DNA of 43,366 nt from an uncultured bacterium (GCA_938040325.1 CALHXW010000343.1:1-43366), one strand, 5' to 3'. Shown: positions 15,791 to 24,586, counted from the stretch's first letter. Notes: generated by a model not told the origin, from the sequence alone. Numbers and translations: made by a program.

Positions 15791-15826
15791 ACAAGAACTG
15801 GCACGATAGCGACGAAGGAGAACGTT

Positions 15827-17056
15827 ATGAGCGAGCGAAACTACGAAGTGATGTCAGACGCGGATGGCCGCGGCGTCGTCAAGATGTGGACCCGTGGGGT
15901 TCCGGTCGAGGACGAGGCGCGCCAGCAGCTCCACAACGTCGCGAACCTGCCCTTCATCCATAAGTGGATTGCGGTCATGCCGGACGTCCACTGGGGCATG
16001 GGCGCGACCATCGGCTCCGTCATTCCGACCAAGCGCGCGATCATCCCGGCAGCAGTGGGGGTCGACCTCGGCTGCGGAATGATGGCCGTCAAGACCAGCC
16101 TGCGGGCCCACAACCTGCCGGACTCTCTCAAGGAGACCCGGACGGCGATCGAGGCGGCCGTGCCGCATGGCCGTGTGGTCTCGCGCAAAAAGCGGGACAA
16201 GGGCTCGTGGGGAAACCCGCCTGACGCCGTCGCTGCGACGTGGGACCGCGAGCTCCGCCGTGACTTCGAGCGGATCTGCGACAAGCACCCGGCGATCCGT
16301 CAGAGCAACAACCTCAAGCACCTCGGCACGCTCGGGACCGGCAACCACTTCATTGAGCTCTGCCTCGACGAGGCGGACGACGTGTGGGTGATGTTGCACT
16401 CGGGCTCCCGTGGCGTCGGCAACCGCATCGGCTCCTACTTCATCCGCATGGCGAAGAAGGACATGGAGACCTGGCACATCAACCTGCCCGACAAGAACCT
16501 CGCGTACTTGAGCGAGGGGACCAACCACTTCGACGACTATGTCGAGGCGGTCGGCTGGGCGCAGCGCTACGCGCGTCTCAACCGCGAGCAGATGATGGTC
16601 AGCACCCTCGCGGCGCTGCGGAAAACGCTCGGCGAGTTCACAACCGGTGAGATGGCGGTGAACTGCCACCACAACTACGTCGAGAAGGAGACTCACTACG
16701 GCGAAGAGGTGTACGTCACCCGCAAGGGCGCCGTGCGCGCAGGTAAGGGCGAGCTTGGCATCATCCCGGGATCGATGGGTACGCGCAGCTACATCGTGCG
16801 CGGTAAGGGCAACGAGGAGAGCTTCTGCTCGTGCTCCCACGGTGCTGGCCGCGCGATGAGCCGGACCCAGGCCAAGAAGCGCTTCACGTTGGAAGACCAC
16901 GCGTCGGCGACCGAAGGCGTCGAGTGCCGAAAGGATGCCTCGGTCATCGACGAGACGCCGATGGCCTACAAAGACATCGACGCGGTCATGGCTGCCCAGT
17001 CAGACCTCGTGGACGTCGTCCATACCCTCAAGCAGGTCGTCTGCGTAAAGGGTTAG
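15827..17056 (+). CDS. rtcB: RtcB, RNA 3'-phosphate/5'-OH ligase
   Basis: A 409-residue GTP- and Mn-dependent RNA ligase that joins 2',3'-cyclic-phosphate or 3'-phosphate ends to 5'-OH ends, repairing RNAs cut by ribonuclease toxins or tRNA nucleases. All key motifs are present: DVHWGMGATIGSVIPT, VDLGCGM (Asp80, Cys83, metal binding), GTLGTGNHFIEL, HSGSRGVGNRIG, NCHHNYV, and SCSHGAGRAMSRT with the guanylated His338 (E. coli His337). Length matches the E. coli type, with no intein. AAGGAG lies six bases before the ATG. It is the first gene of the sigma-54-driven operon; rtcA follows after a 61-bp gap containing a strong stem. Confidence 0.98.
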   Translation: MSERNYEVMSDADGRGVVKMWTRGVPVEDEARQQLHNVANLPFIHKWIAVMPDVHWGMGATIGSVIPTKRAIIPAAVGVDLGCGMMAVKTSLRAHNLPDSLKETRTAIEAAVPHGRVVSRKKRDKGSWGNPPDAVAATWDRELRRDFERICDKHPAIRQSNNLKHLGTLGTGNHFIELCLDEADDVWVMLHSGSRGVGNRIGSYFIRMAKKDMETWHINLPDKNLAYLSEGTNHFDDYVEAVGWAQRYARLNREQMMVSTLAALRKTLGEFTTGEMAVNCHHNYVEKETHYGEEVYVTRKGAVRAGKGELGIIPGSMGTRSYIVRGKGNEESFCSCSHGAGRAMSRTQAKKRFTLEDHASATEGVECRKDASVIDETPMAYKDIDAVMAAQSDLVDVVHTLKQVVCVKG

Positions 17057-17062
17057 CCACAA

Positions 17063-17095
17063 GCGCGTGCGCGGGCCACGAGTCCGCGCACGCGC
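17063..17095 (+). other. Strong stem-loop between rtcB and rtcA
   Basis: GCGCGTGCGCGG (17063-17074) pairs perfectly with 17084-17095 around a nine-base loop. The 12-bp all-perfect stem begins seven bases after the rtcB stop and ends nine bases before the GAGGAG site of rtcA. There is no U run, so it is not an ordinary terminator. It could protect the rtcB 3' end, attenuate rtcA, or be a processing site. Confidence 0.75.
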
Positions 17096-17117
17096 CTCTT
17101 GCATGAGGAGCCACATC

Positions 17118-18518
17118 ATGGCTGCAAAGACGAACATTCGAGACATCTTGAACGCAGCAAGGTGGCGGGACCAGAGCCTGCACACGCTGCAGCTGACGGT
17201 CGTCCACCGCGGCGCGCCCAACGACCGCCGGTCGGTCGGCGGCAGCCGGATCGTCGAGATCGGCGCCGGCGGGATCGCGCTGAGCCCAACCCAACCCGGT
17301 GAGGACGGGGTGTTTTTGCCCTACCATCGGTTCTTGAGCATCACGACCGCCGATGGCGCCACGATCTGGGACAAGGCACGAGGGATGGTCGGCGTGCCCT
17401 CGGCCGCACCGCTGCAGGCCACAGCATCGGAGCCGGCGCCGGGCACCGACGTCACGTCGGGCAACGACGTCACGTCCGGCCTGCAGGTGACTCTGCCAGA
17501 CACCGAGGGCCTGCTGACCATCGACGGCAGCGCCGGCGAAGGTGGCGGTCAGATCGTGCGCTCGTCGCTGAGCCTTTCGCTGCTGACGGGCAAGCCCTTC
17601 ATCATCGACAACATCCGCGGCAAGCGCCGTAAGCCCGGTCTGATGCGTCAGCACCTGACCTGCGTCCGGGCGGCTGCGGAGATCTCGGACGCCGAGGTCG
17701 AGGGCGCCGAGCTGCGTTCCTCACGGCTGGTCTTCCGACCCGGCAAGGTCCGCGGCGGCAGCTACCGCTTCGACATTGGCAGCGCTGGGGCCACGAGCCT
17801 TGTCCTGCAGACGCTTGCGCTGCCTCTTGCGCTCGCCGACACCATCAGCGACGTGACGGTCACCGGTGGCACCCACGCGAAGTGGGCGCCACCCTACCCG
17901 TTCCTCGAGCAGGCGTGGCTGCCGCTCATGCGACGCATGGGGATCGACGCCGAGCTCCAGCTGAAGGGCGCCGGGTTCTATCCGGCAGGGGGCGGGCGCG
18001 TGGTCCTGACCTGCCAGCCCTCGGCGGGACTGCTCCCGCTGACCCTGCCGCGTACGCCTGGCCCTCAGGCCATTGAGGTCTCGGCGGTCGTTGCCAACCT
18101 GTCGGAGAGCGTCGCGCGACGCGAGCTGACCGAGGCCGCTGCCCGGCTGGGCGACACGCGCGTGAAGCTCTCGAGCGCCACCGTGCGGAGCCACGGGCCT
18201 GGCAACGCGTGTTGGCTGACAGCGCGAGGCGACGCGGCGACGAATGTCTTCAGCGTTATCGGCGACAAGGGGCTCAGCGCCGAAGAGGTCGGTGCCGGCG
18301 TGGTCGAGGCCTACCGCGCGTGGCAGTCCAGCGGTGGCGTCGTCGATGAGCACCTTGCCGACCAGCTCATGGTACCGGTCGCCATCGCTGGCGGCGGGAG
18401 CTTCACCACCAGCGCCCTGAGCTTGCACAGCTGGACGAACATCGAGGTCATCGCTGCGTTCACCGGCGCTCGCCTCCGCGTCGAACGCACCGGCGACCTC
18501 GATCGCGTGTGGCTATAG
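17118..18518 (+). CDS. rtcA: RtcA, RNA 3'-phosphate cyclase with N-terminal MJ1316 domain
   Basis: A 466-residue fusion. Residues ~5-90 (IRDILNAARW, IVEIGAGGIALSP, LPYHRFLSITTADGATIWDK) match the MJ1316/DUF504 domain, predicted in published comparative genomics to recognise cyclic RNA ends. A 45-residue low-complexity linker follows. Residues ~136-466 are RtcA, which converts RNA 3'-phosphate to 2',3'-cyclic phosphate via adenylation: IDGSAGEGGGQIVRSSL, GKRRKPGLMRQHL, GFYPAGGG, EHLADQLMVP and LSLHSWTNIEV with the catalytic His437. Ordinary RtcA is about 340 residues. The start at 17118 has a GAGGAG site; upstream in-frame codons run through the intergenic stem. The last six bases overlap the convergent kinase gene. 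Confidence 0.95.
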   Translation: MAAKTNIRDILNAARWRDQSLHTLQLTVVHRGAPNDRRSVGGSRIVEIGAGGIALSPTQPGEDGVFLPYHRFLSITTADGATIWDKARGMVGVPSAAPLQATASEPAPGTDVTSGNDVTSGLQVTLPDTEGLLTIDGSAGEGGGQIVRSSLSLSLLTGKPFIIDNIRGKRRKPGLMRQHLTCVRAAAEISDAEVEGAELRSSRLVFRPGKVRGGSYRFDIGSAGATSLVLQTLALPLALADTISDVTVTGGTHAKWAPPYPFLEQAWLPLMRRMGIDAELQLKGAGFYPAGGGRVVLTCQPSAGLLPLTLPRTPGPQAIEVSAVVANLSESVARRELTEAAARLGDTRVKLSSATVRSHGPGNACWLTARGDAATNVFSVIGDKGLSAEEVGAGVVEAYRAWQSSGGVVDEHLADQLMVPVAIAGGGSFTTSALSLHSWTNIEVIAAFTGARLRVERTGDLDRVWL

Positions 18519-20606
18519 CTCGTCGTCGCTGGCGCGGTGGCGCGCGGGTGCTGGCGGCGCCTTTGGGACCGCCGGCTTAGGCCGGACACGTGGCGCGGGC
18601 TCTGGTAGGGGCTCGTCGGCCGCCGGTCTTGGCGCTGGCGCTGGCTCTGACGGCGCAGGCGCGGTCTTCGGCTTGGGTGTCGGCGTCTTGGTGTTGATGA
18701 TGATCGGCGGTGGCGCCGGCTGCGAGCCGCCGCCAAGCCACGCGTCGAGCGCCCCGCCGCCGCCACGACGAGGTGATGGCGCTTCGGGCGTCGACGTTGC
18801 TGCGGGCTTGGGCGTCGGCGTGAGCGCGGGCTTGGGCTTGGGCGTGAGCGCGGGGTTGGGCGTCGGCGTGAGCGCGGGCTTGGGCGCGGGCGTCGGCGTG
18901 AGCGCGGGCGTCGGCTTCGACACCGCGTCCACCGCCGATGCCGGCTTCGCGTCAACAGCTGGCGTCACCTTGCTCGGCGGCTGGACAGCCTTCGGAGCGC
19001 TATGGGATGTCTTTGGCTCAGGTGCTGGGTCCGGAGCAGGCTCAGGCGTCACGACCACAGTCCGTGTGACGCCGCGGCGCGTAGGGGTCGGCGCGTTCGC
19101 GGCAACCACGACGGGTGCCGAGCGCGTCGAGCTGGACGAGGCGACCGGCCGCATGCGACCCGTGCGTCCAGCGGCGACCCGGCGGACGCCCTCCTGGACG
19201 ACTCGCGGAGCGGCCCACGGCTGAATGTCGGGGGAAGCGACAGGGCCCAGGCCCGGAGGCACCACCGCAACGCCGGTCGATGCCTTGTCCGGCGTGGTTG
19301 AGGCTGTGCTTTTGGCGGGTGGGTCCGACGACCCGACCTGCCAGCCGGCTTCGGTCGCGATGTAGTAGCCGCCGCCGACGCCCCCTGCCAGCACCAGCAG
19401 AGCTGCGGCGAGCCAGCCCCAGCGACGCTTCGGCTGCCACTCGATGAGGTCGCTCTCGCTGAGGGTGAGCGCTCTCGCGGCTTCCGGGTCGACCTGCTTG
19501 AGGTAGGCCAGGCCCTTGTCGCCACGCTCCCAGCCACGACTGGTCTCGACCGGTGCCCGCTGAAACTGCGTCGTTGCGCCCACCGCTGAGCGCAGGCTGA
19601 CGTGGGGGCCTTTGTGGGCGCGCTGCGTGGGTGAGCGCCGATCGGCAGCGATCGAACCCAACACCTCTCCAAGCTCCTCAGCCGATGCAGGACGATCTTC
19701 GGGCTTTTTGTGCAGGCAGCGCATGATGATCTGCTCGAGCGCACGCGAGGCAGCGTCTTCACCGATCTTCATCGGCGGCGGCGTCTTGTTCACGTGCGCG
19801 TGGAGCAGGTCCACGTTGGTGGGGCCCTCAAAGGGCGGACGCCCCGCAGCCATCTCGTAGAGCACTGCACCCAGCGAGTAGACGTCGGACGCCGGTCCGA
19901 TCGGTCGGCCGTTGCACTGCTCGGGCGACATGTAGGGGGGCGACCCGATCACCATGCCGGTGTGGGTGAGGTGTTGCGCGCGCTGCTCACCGTCTCCGTC
20001 ACGGGTCGGCTTGGCGATGCCCAAGTCGAAGAGGGTCGCGTGCTCTCCGGAGCTCCGTCGCTCATCGACCATGACGTTCTGAGGCTTCACGTCCCGGTGG
20101 ACCAGACCCGCGTCGTGGCAGGCCGCGAGGGCATCGCAGATCTGCATGCCGAGACGGGCAACCCGCTTAGGAGCCATGCTGCCTTGGGTGTCGAGCAGGT
20201 CGCCGAGGTTTTTGCCTTCGAGGAGCTCGGTCGCGATGAAGTAGCGACCGGTTGCGGTCTGGCCGAAGTCGAGAAAGCTGACGAGGTGCGCGCTCTTGAC
20301 GTTGGCGAGACCACGCGCCTCACGCTGGATTCGACGGCGTGTGGCGCGGTCGTTGGGGATGTCGTCATGAAAGAGCTTGAGCGCCATGGGCCGATCGACG
20401 GAGAGCTGCGTCGCGCGGTAGACGGTGCCGAAGCCACCTTCGCCGACGATCGCGTCGAGCCGGTAGCGCCCGCGAATCACCGAGCCGATGCCGACGATGC
20501 CACCGTCAGCGTCGCCGACGGTGAACGTGTGCGTGCCGTCGTTCGGACAGAACTCCGTGGGCGTTCGCACACCGCAGTAGGGGCATTCGCGTAATGTCTC
20601 AGCCAT
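18513..20606 (-). CDS. Zinc-ribbon Ser/Thr protein kinase with Pro-rich tail
   Basis: A 697-residue Hanks-type kinase. The N-terminus has a short zinc-ribbon-like motif (CPYCG, then CPNDG). The kinase domain spans ~48-310: GEGGFGTVYRA glycine loop, MALKLF lysine, LVHRDVKPQNVMV catalytic loop, FDLGIAK metal loop (DLG in place of DFG) and PPYMSPEQ. A single membrane helix (WLAAALLVLAGGVGGGYYIA) lies near residue 400, so the kinase is cytoplasmic and the rest is outside. The outer part is long, disordered and Pro/Ala/Lys-rich with PALTPTP-type tandem repeats. GGAG precedes the ATG. The target is unknown. It converges with rtcA and overlaps it by six bases. Confidence 0.93.
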   Translation of the reverse strand: MAETLRECPYCGVRTPTEFCPNDGTHTFTVGDADGGIVGIGSVIRGRYRLDAIVGEGGFGTVYRATQLSVDRPMALKLFHDDIPNDRATRRRIQREARGLANVKSAHLVSFLDFGQTATGRYFIATELLEGKNLGDLLDTQGSMAPKRVARLGMQICDALAACHDAGLVHRDVKPQNVMVDERRSSGEHATLFDLGIAKPTRDGDGEQRAQHLTHTGMVIGSPPYMSPEQCNGRPIGPASDVYSLGAVLYEMAAGRPPFEGPTNVDLLHAHVNKTPPPMKIGEDAASRALEQIIMRCLHKKPEDRPASAEELGEVLGSIAADRRSPTQRAHKGPHVSLRSAVGATTQFQRAPVETSRGWERGDKGLAYLKQVDPEAARALTLSESDLIEWQPKRRWGWLAAALLVLAGGVGGGYYIATEAGWQVGSSDPPAKSTASTTPDKASTGVAVVPPGLGPVASPDIQPWAAPRVVQEGVRRVAAGRTGRMRPVASSSSTRSAPVVVAANAPTPTRRGVTRTVVVTPEPAPDPAPEPKTSHSAPKAVQPPSKVTPAVDAKPASAVDAVSKPTPALTPTPAPKPALTPTPNPALTPKPKPALTPTPKPAATSTPEAPSPRRGGGGALDAWLGGGSQPAPPPIIINTKTPTPKPKTAPAPSEPAPAPRPAADEPLPEPAPRVRPKPAVPKAPPAPARHRASDDEL
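18810..18925 (-). repeat. Tandem repeats encoding Pro-rich kinase tail
   Basis: Imperfect units of the GTGAGCGCGGGCTTGGGC type encode repeated PALTPTP and PKPALTP peptides. The array is coding and likely to vary in copy number. Confidence 0.7.
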
Positions 20607-20736
20607 GAAAGCTCCAACACCTGAGCGGGCGTGATCGTTTCCTCACCCGACGCAGAAGTGGAACATCGGTCCCCTGCACCAGCAAATTTATCCACGTTTT
20701 CAGGGCTGTTCGTGCCGCTCGCGACGCCGACCGATC

Positions 20737-22566
20737 CTACCGCTCGCGGCGATTGACGCGGTAGAGCGTCAAGTCGACATCGGGCCTGCAGAAGCCGTCG
20801 TCCATGCAGTAGGGCGCCTCGTTGCGATCGTAGACGCTCATTGGCACCGTGACGGTCTTGATGGGCGTCAGCTCGTAGAGCTCATGCATGCGCAAACACT
20901 CCGGAGCCATCGCGTGCTCGGGTGTCTGGGACGCGTGGCAGTGGTAGCCTTGGAAGTACACGGCGCACTCGGGGCCGGCGTCCAGCGCTGCTTGGGCCAC
21001 CGGGGAGATACCCTCACCCGCGAGGGTGTACGTCGACACGCCCTCCTCCGAGATACCTGAGCGCGACGTCGTGATGTCGACCACGTTCCAGAGCGGCTCA
21101 TCCGCGACGCGCTTCGCCATTCGCTGAATCCGGCCGACCTTTCGACGTACCTCAGACAGGTCCTTGGACTCGCGATGGCGATTGTCGGAGTAGCCGTTGT
21201 ATTCGGCGAAAGTGCATCCCTCGGCAACGATATCGCGAAGCTCGTCGATGAAGAGGTACTCTTGCTCCATCGTGTAGTCGCCGGCTCGGATGAAGCTCTG
21301 ATGGAGGATGGGACTTGCGGCGATGTAGATCCCGATGAGCGCGACGCACCAGCGAGGCTGCCGTAGGATCCACGGCAACGACGCTGCCGCCAACAGAACG
21401 AAGGGAACCACGATGTGCATGTGGTAACGCGCTGCGTTTTCGATCGCCCTCGGCTGGATGATGCTGTGCGCCACGTAGAACGCTGCGAGCCACCCCACCA
21501 GAAACACGAGGACGGCCGAACGGCCCTCTCGCCGGAGCGAGACCCCACCGAGGATGGCGAGCAGCGTGAGGCCCAGCGGCGTGACGCTCGGGTTGATCAG
21601 CGTGTTGTAGGATGTGTCGATGAGTCCCTTAAGGGCCTTGTAGAGCACCGAAAACGACAGCCCTTCGCTGACCTGGGCATGGAAGTTGGGCAGCAAGATG
21701 GCGATGAAGAAAAAGAGCGAGGTCGCCACAATCATCGCCAGCGTCAGCAGGCGCCGACGGCGCGGGACGCTTGGCCCGCTTGTGACGAGGATGGCAAACG
21801 CGAACAGCGGCGCAAAGAGCACGTTGAGGGGTCGGGCTTGGTACATTGCGATTGTCGCAAAGGCGATCGCCAGCCCAAGCCCCCACACCCTAAGAGCGCG
21901 ACGCGTCTTGAGCTGATCGTAGAGCAGGGCAAACGACAGCGACGACATCATCATCGACTGGATGAAGTGGATGTCGCTGGCGCTGAAGCGAATGTGCATC
22001 GGCAGCAGCGCCAGGATAGCGGCGGCGGCGAGCGCCTGACGTTCGTCGTCGAGCAGCGCTCTGGCGTGGGCAAAGACGACCGCCGGCGTCAACACCGACA
22101 TGATGAGGTTGACGTGGTGCGACAGGTTGGTCTCGAAGACGCCCCAGCCATAGAGCTCCACGAGCTCGCGGAAGCCGGTGGCGCACGCTAACCGCTCGGC
22201 CAGCGGGACCATCCGCGAGTAGGGCCAAGCGGTCATTGGCACGCTGTCGCTCTGGAGCAGCCGCACGATGAGCGCGACGACGGTGATACCGAGCAGCAAC
22301 CACCCGGTCGCCCGGCTCGACTTGCGGAGCGCACCGACGAGGGCGACGACAAGCAGCCCTACGATGAACGGCACCATGTTGCCGAAATCGATGAGATCGC
22401 GGACGAATCGGCTGGCCCGGATCCGCGGCCCGTAGCAGTTCGCAAGCGCTTCGTTGGCAAACAAGAGCGTCGCCGCAAGAGCGGCAGTGGCAGCCAGCCA
22501 CCGCCACACACCGAACCGGGTGCTTCGGTAGCAGGTGAGCGCGCTCACGGGGCCACTGGACTTCAC
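20737..22566 (-). CDS. Polytopic membrane protein, GT-C glycosyltransferase-like
   Basis: A ~609-residue integral membrane protein with about ten or more hydrophobic helices followed by a ~200-residue soluble C-terminal part. The helix pattern, and especially ALLPMHIRFSASDIHFIQSM, resembles the GT-C/GT39 superfamily (ArnT, PMT-type lipid-linked sugar transferases). I do not see a clear acidic catalytic motif in the first outer loop, so the assignment is tentative. The C-terminal soluble part has many Cys (DAGPECAVYFQGYHCHAS, APYCMDDGFCRPD). No ATG lies near the first helix; GTG at 22566 is preferred because GAGG lies six bases upstream, and 22548 is an alternative. It is divergent from the gene at 22757. 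Confidence 0.65.
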   Translation of the reverse strand: MKSSGPVSALTCYRSTRFGVWRWLAATAALAATLLFANEALANCYGPRIRASRFVRDLIDFGNMVPFIVGLLVVALVGALRKSSRATGWLLLGITVVALIVRLLQSDSVPMTAWPYSRMVPLAERLACATGFRELVELYGWGVFETNLSHHVNLIMSVLTPAVVFAHARALLDDERQALAAAAILALLPMHIRFSASDIHFIQSMMMSSLSFALLYDQLKTRRALRVWGLGLAIAFATIAMYQARPLNVLFAPLFAFAILVTSGPSVPRRRRLLTLAMIVATSLFFFIAILLPNFHAQVSEGLSFSVLYKALKGLIDTSYNTLINPSVTPLGLTLLAILGGVSLRREGRSAVLVFLVGWLAAFYVAHSIIQPRAIENAARYHMHIVVPFVLLAAASLPWILRQPRWCVALIGIYIAASPILHQSFIRAGDYTMEQEYLFIDELRDIVAEGCTFAEYNGYSDNRHRESKDLSEVRRKVGRIQRMAKRVADEPLWNVVDITTSRSGISEEGVSTYTLAGEGISPVAQAALDAGPECAVYFQGYHCHASQTPEHAMAPECLRMHELYELTPIKTVTVPMSVYDRNEAPYCMDDGFCRPDVDLTLYRVNRRER

Positions 22567-22756
22567 CCGCGTCCTCGTGTTGCTGCTACCCTGACTGGAG
22601 TTGGCATGTCGGGCGCTCACTCTGATGGTGGTTGGTGCCGGCGAGCAACCTGGATCGCCCCGTGCTGGGCTCCGTGTCAACACACGAATGTTCGGTTGCG
22701 TCCGGCGGTGCCCCTTGAGACCGTGACGCGGGCACCACGGTGCGAGGGAGGCCAGC

Positions 22757-23386
22757 TTGAGGTGCAATCACCGAGTTCGATACGCGCGGCGATTTGTGCG
22801 TTGGCCGCTCACGTGGATGGCCCTGGTCTCAAGCGTTGCGCTTGGCTTGGTGCCTTCGGCAGCACACGCTGAGGTGCCGACGGAGGAACATCCGGTCATC
22901 CGGCCGGGCAATGAAACCAAGATCAAGGCGCTCGTCGCCGCCAAGGACGCCGCAGACTCGGCGATCGAGGCCCTCTCGGTAGACGCAATCTCCATCGAAA
23001 AAGACACCATCATTGTCCGGATGAACCAGGACTCGCCGGAGGCCGTCGTAGTGACGCTAAGGCCGGTCACCGCCAACGAGGCAGGTGCCACCGCGGTCAC
23101 CAGCACGAGCTTTGTGATGGCGGCAGAGTTCGACCGAGACGCGCCCAATCTCGATCGCCAAGTCACGGCGTACCTGGCAGGCATCCGAGCGCGGGACGAC
23201 GGCAGTCTCTACACGCTTGCGAAGCCGCGGACGGTGGAGTCGCCAGACGATACGAACTCGGCGGAGCCCTGGGCCGCCAGCTTGAACCTCGGCGCCTGGT
23301 GGTGGCTCGTGTGGGCGTCGATCGCGGCCATAACCGCCGCAATCCTGTGGCCACGCTCGGAAGACGCGGTCCGCCCGTCGAGCTGA
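22757..23386 (+). CDS. Secreted protein with C-terminal membrane helix, unknown
   Basis: A 209-residue protein starting at TTG; a GGGAGG site five bases upstream makes this start convincing. It has an N-terminal signal peptide (LVSSVALGLVPSAAHAEVP, cleavage near AHA), a soluble domain of about 130 residues (KIKALVAAKDAADSAIEALS, DTIIVRMNQDSPEAVVVTLR) and a C-terminal helix (AWWWLVWASIAAITAAILW) followed by a short basic/acidic tail. It would therefore be periplasmic and anchored at its C-terminus. I recognise no family. The gene is divergent from the GT-C-like gene and converges with the TerC-family gene. Confidence 0.7.
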   Translation: MRCNHRVRYARRFVRWPLTWMALVSSVALGLVPSAAHAEVPTEEHPVIRPGNETKIKALVAAKDAADSAIEALSVDAISIEKDTIIVRMNQDSPEAVVVTLRPVTANEAGATAVTSTSFVMAAEFDRDAPNLDRQVTAYLAGIRARDDGSLYTLAKPRTVESPDDTNSAEPWAASLNLGAWWWLVWASIAAITAAILWPRSEDAVRPSS

Positions 23387-23403
23387 CGCAGAGAGCGCTC
23401 AGG

Positions 23404-24189
23404 CTATGCGGCGTGCGCGTCGTCGCGCGGCTTGCGCGCGGCTTCACGGTCGAGCTTGCGCTGGTAGCGCGACTGCACCAGGTCGACCACGATCAGCACG
23501 CAGATGACGAAGTAGAAGGTGGCCTTGCCCATCGCTTCGATCTCGTGACCCGCGATCTTCATGTGGGCGAGGTGTGCGCCCTCGGTCAGCAGCAGGATGC
23601 CGACGACGAGCAGGACGAAGAGGCCCAGCACTTCGTACTTCCGGTGCTTCTCGAGAAAGTCGGTGACCTTGTCGGCGAGCAGCAGCATGAGGAGGCCGCC
23701 AATGACAATGGCGACGGCCTGAACCCAGAAGACGTCGGTCAGCGCAATCGCGCCGAGGATCGAGTCAAACGAGAAGACCAGGTTCATCAGCACGATCATC
23801 ATGATCACGGACTTGGTGGACTTTGGAGACGAGTCGCTGACGTGCTCGTGGTCCCGGAGGTTCATCATGTGCCAGATCTCTTTGATGGCCGTGTACATGA
23901 TGAAGGCGCCGCCCGCGAGCGAGATGAGGGCGTGCAGGTTGAACTGCCCGGAGAAGAAGGACGTATCGACCCCGAAGAGGACGTCCTTGACCTCGTTGAT
24001 GAGGTTGACGAGCAGGAAGAGCAGCCCAATTCGCAGACCGATGGCAATCAGAATACCGAGCTTTCGCACCCGCGCCTGGTCTTCCTTCGGCGCTCGCCGT
24101 GACTCAAGCGAGAGGTAGAGGAGGTTGTCGAAACCGAGCACGGCCTGCAGGAGAACGAGAAAGCAGAGTGTTACGAGATCGTCGACCAC
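23404..24189 (-). CDS. TerC family integral membrane protein
   Basis: A 261-residue protein with about seven membrane helices. Hallmark intramembrane acidic residues are present in LGFDNLLYLSLESRR near the N-terminus and VFSFDSILGAIALTD in the middle, the TerC-family signature. Family members export Mn(II) or protect against metal and membrane stress. The start is placed at GTG (VVDDLVTLCF), which has a GGAGG site six bases upstream; longer in-frame readings add an unrelated Arg-rich leader. The last 20 residues are charged and cytoplasmic. It converges with the secreted-protein gene. Confidence 0.88.
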   Translation of the reverse strand: MVDDLVTLCFLVLLQAVLGFDNLLYLSLESRRAPKEDQARVRKLGILIAIGLRIGLLFLLVNLINEVKDVLFGVDTSFFSGQFNLHALISLAGGAFIMYTAIKEIWHMMNLRDHEHVSDSSPKSTKSVIMMIVLMNLVFSFDSILGAIALTDVFWVQAVAIVIGGLLMLLLADKVTDFLEKHRKYEVLGLFVLLVVGILLLTEGAHLAHMKIAGHEIEAMGKATFYFVICVLIVVDLVQSRYQRKLDREAARKPRDDAHAA

Positions 24190-24506
24190 AGCGAGCCTCC
24201 AGTCGGTGCAAAAGCGGGGGCGATTTCTATCAGATCGTGGCTGGGTGTCACGAATTACAGCGACTGGGTGCGATCGCGCATCGATGGCCGACGAAACGCG
24301 GGATGATCGGCGCGCCACGCGACAGCGTCGAGCAGCGACGTCGAAACGCCACTGCGTCGGTTGTGATGATCGCGGGGCAGCGCGAGTCGGCGAGGACGGC
24401 GCCCGGCAAGTGCGCGCACCAAAGATCCCGTACGGCCGTCCGGTTTTTTGCTCGGTGACCCTGCTAGAACCGATTAGTTCGTGACATTGCAAGGCGATCT
24501 ATGATT
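24190..24506. other. Intergenic stretch upstream of RRM protein gene
   Basis: No gene with a plausible ribosome site or family resemblance is visible. The left part should hold the TerC-family promoter. TATGAT at 24500-24505 is a plausible -10 element for the downstream RRM gene, but no good -35 accompanies it. Confidence 0.4.
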
Positions 24507-24520
24507 TACGGCCGGCCGTA
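24507..24520. promoter_or_regulatory. 14-bp perfect palindrome, possible operator
   Basis: TACGGCCGGCCGTA is a perfect palindrome directly downstream of the possible -10 TATGAT and upstream of three stem-loops. It may be an operator, or a first leader hairpin. Not assigned to any known regulator. Confidence 0.4.
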
Positions 24521-24586
24521 GACGCGGAACTTGTTCGCGTCATGGAATCGAGCGCCATTCGCTCGAACGAGGGAACGTCCGTTCCC
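24521..24586 (+). promoter_or_regulatory. Structured leader with three consecutive stem-loops
   Basis: Three hairpins follow each other in the presumed 5' leader. GACGCG/CGCGTC with inner AAC/GTT pairs spans 24521-24541. TCGAGCG (24548-24554) pairs with CGCTCGA (24560-24566) around five bases. GGGAACG (24571-24577) pairs with CGTTCCC (24580-24586), although its two-base loop means the inner pairs must open. The downstream gene encodes an RNA-binding protein, which raises autoregulation or cold-responsive control (inference). Confidence 0.55.

Noticed and set aside
15854..16900. A 348-codon open frame opposite rtcB
   Set aside because: It mirrors rtcB codons and shows no domain.
17063..17095. 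Rho-independent terminator between rtcB and rtcA
   Set aside because: The stem is strong but no U run follows (CTCTTG), so it is listed as a structural element.
19710..20594. A 294-codon open frame opposite the kinase
   Set aside because: Antisense to conserved kinase motifs; no recognisable family.
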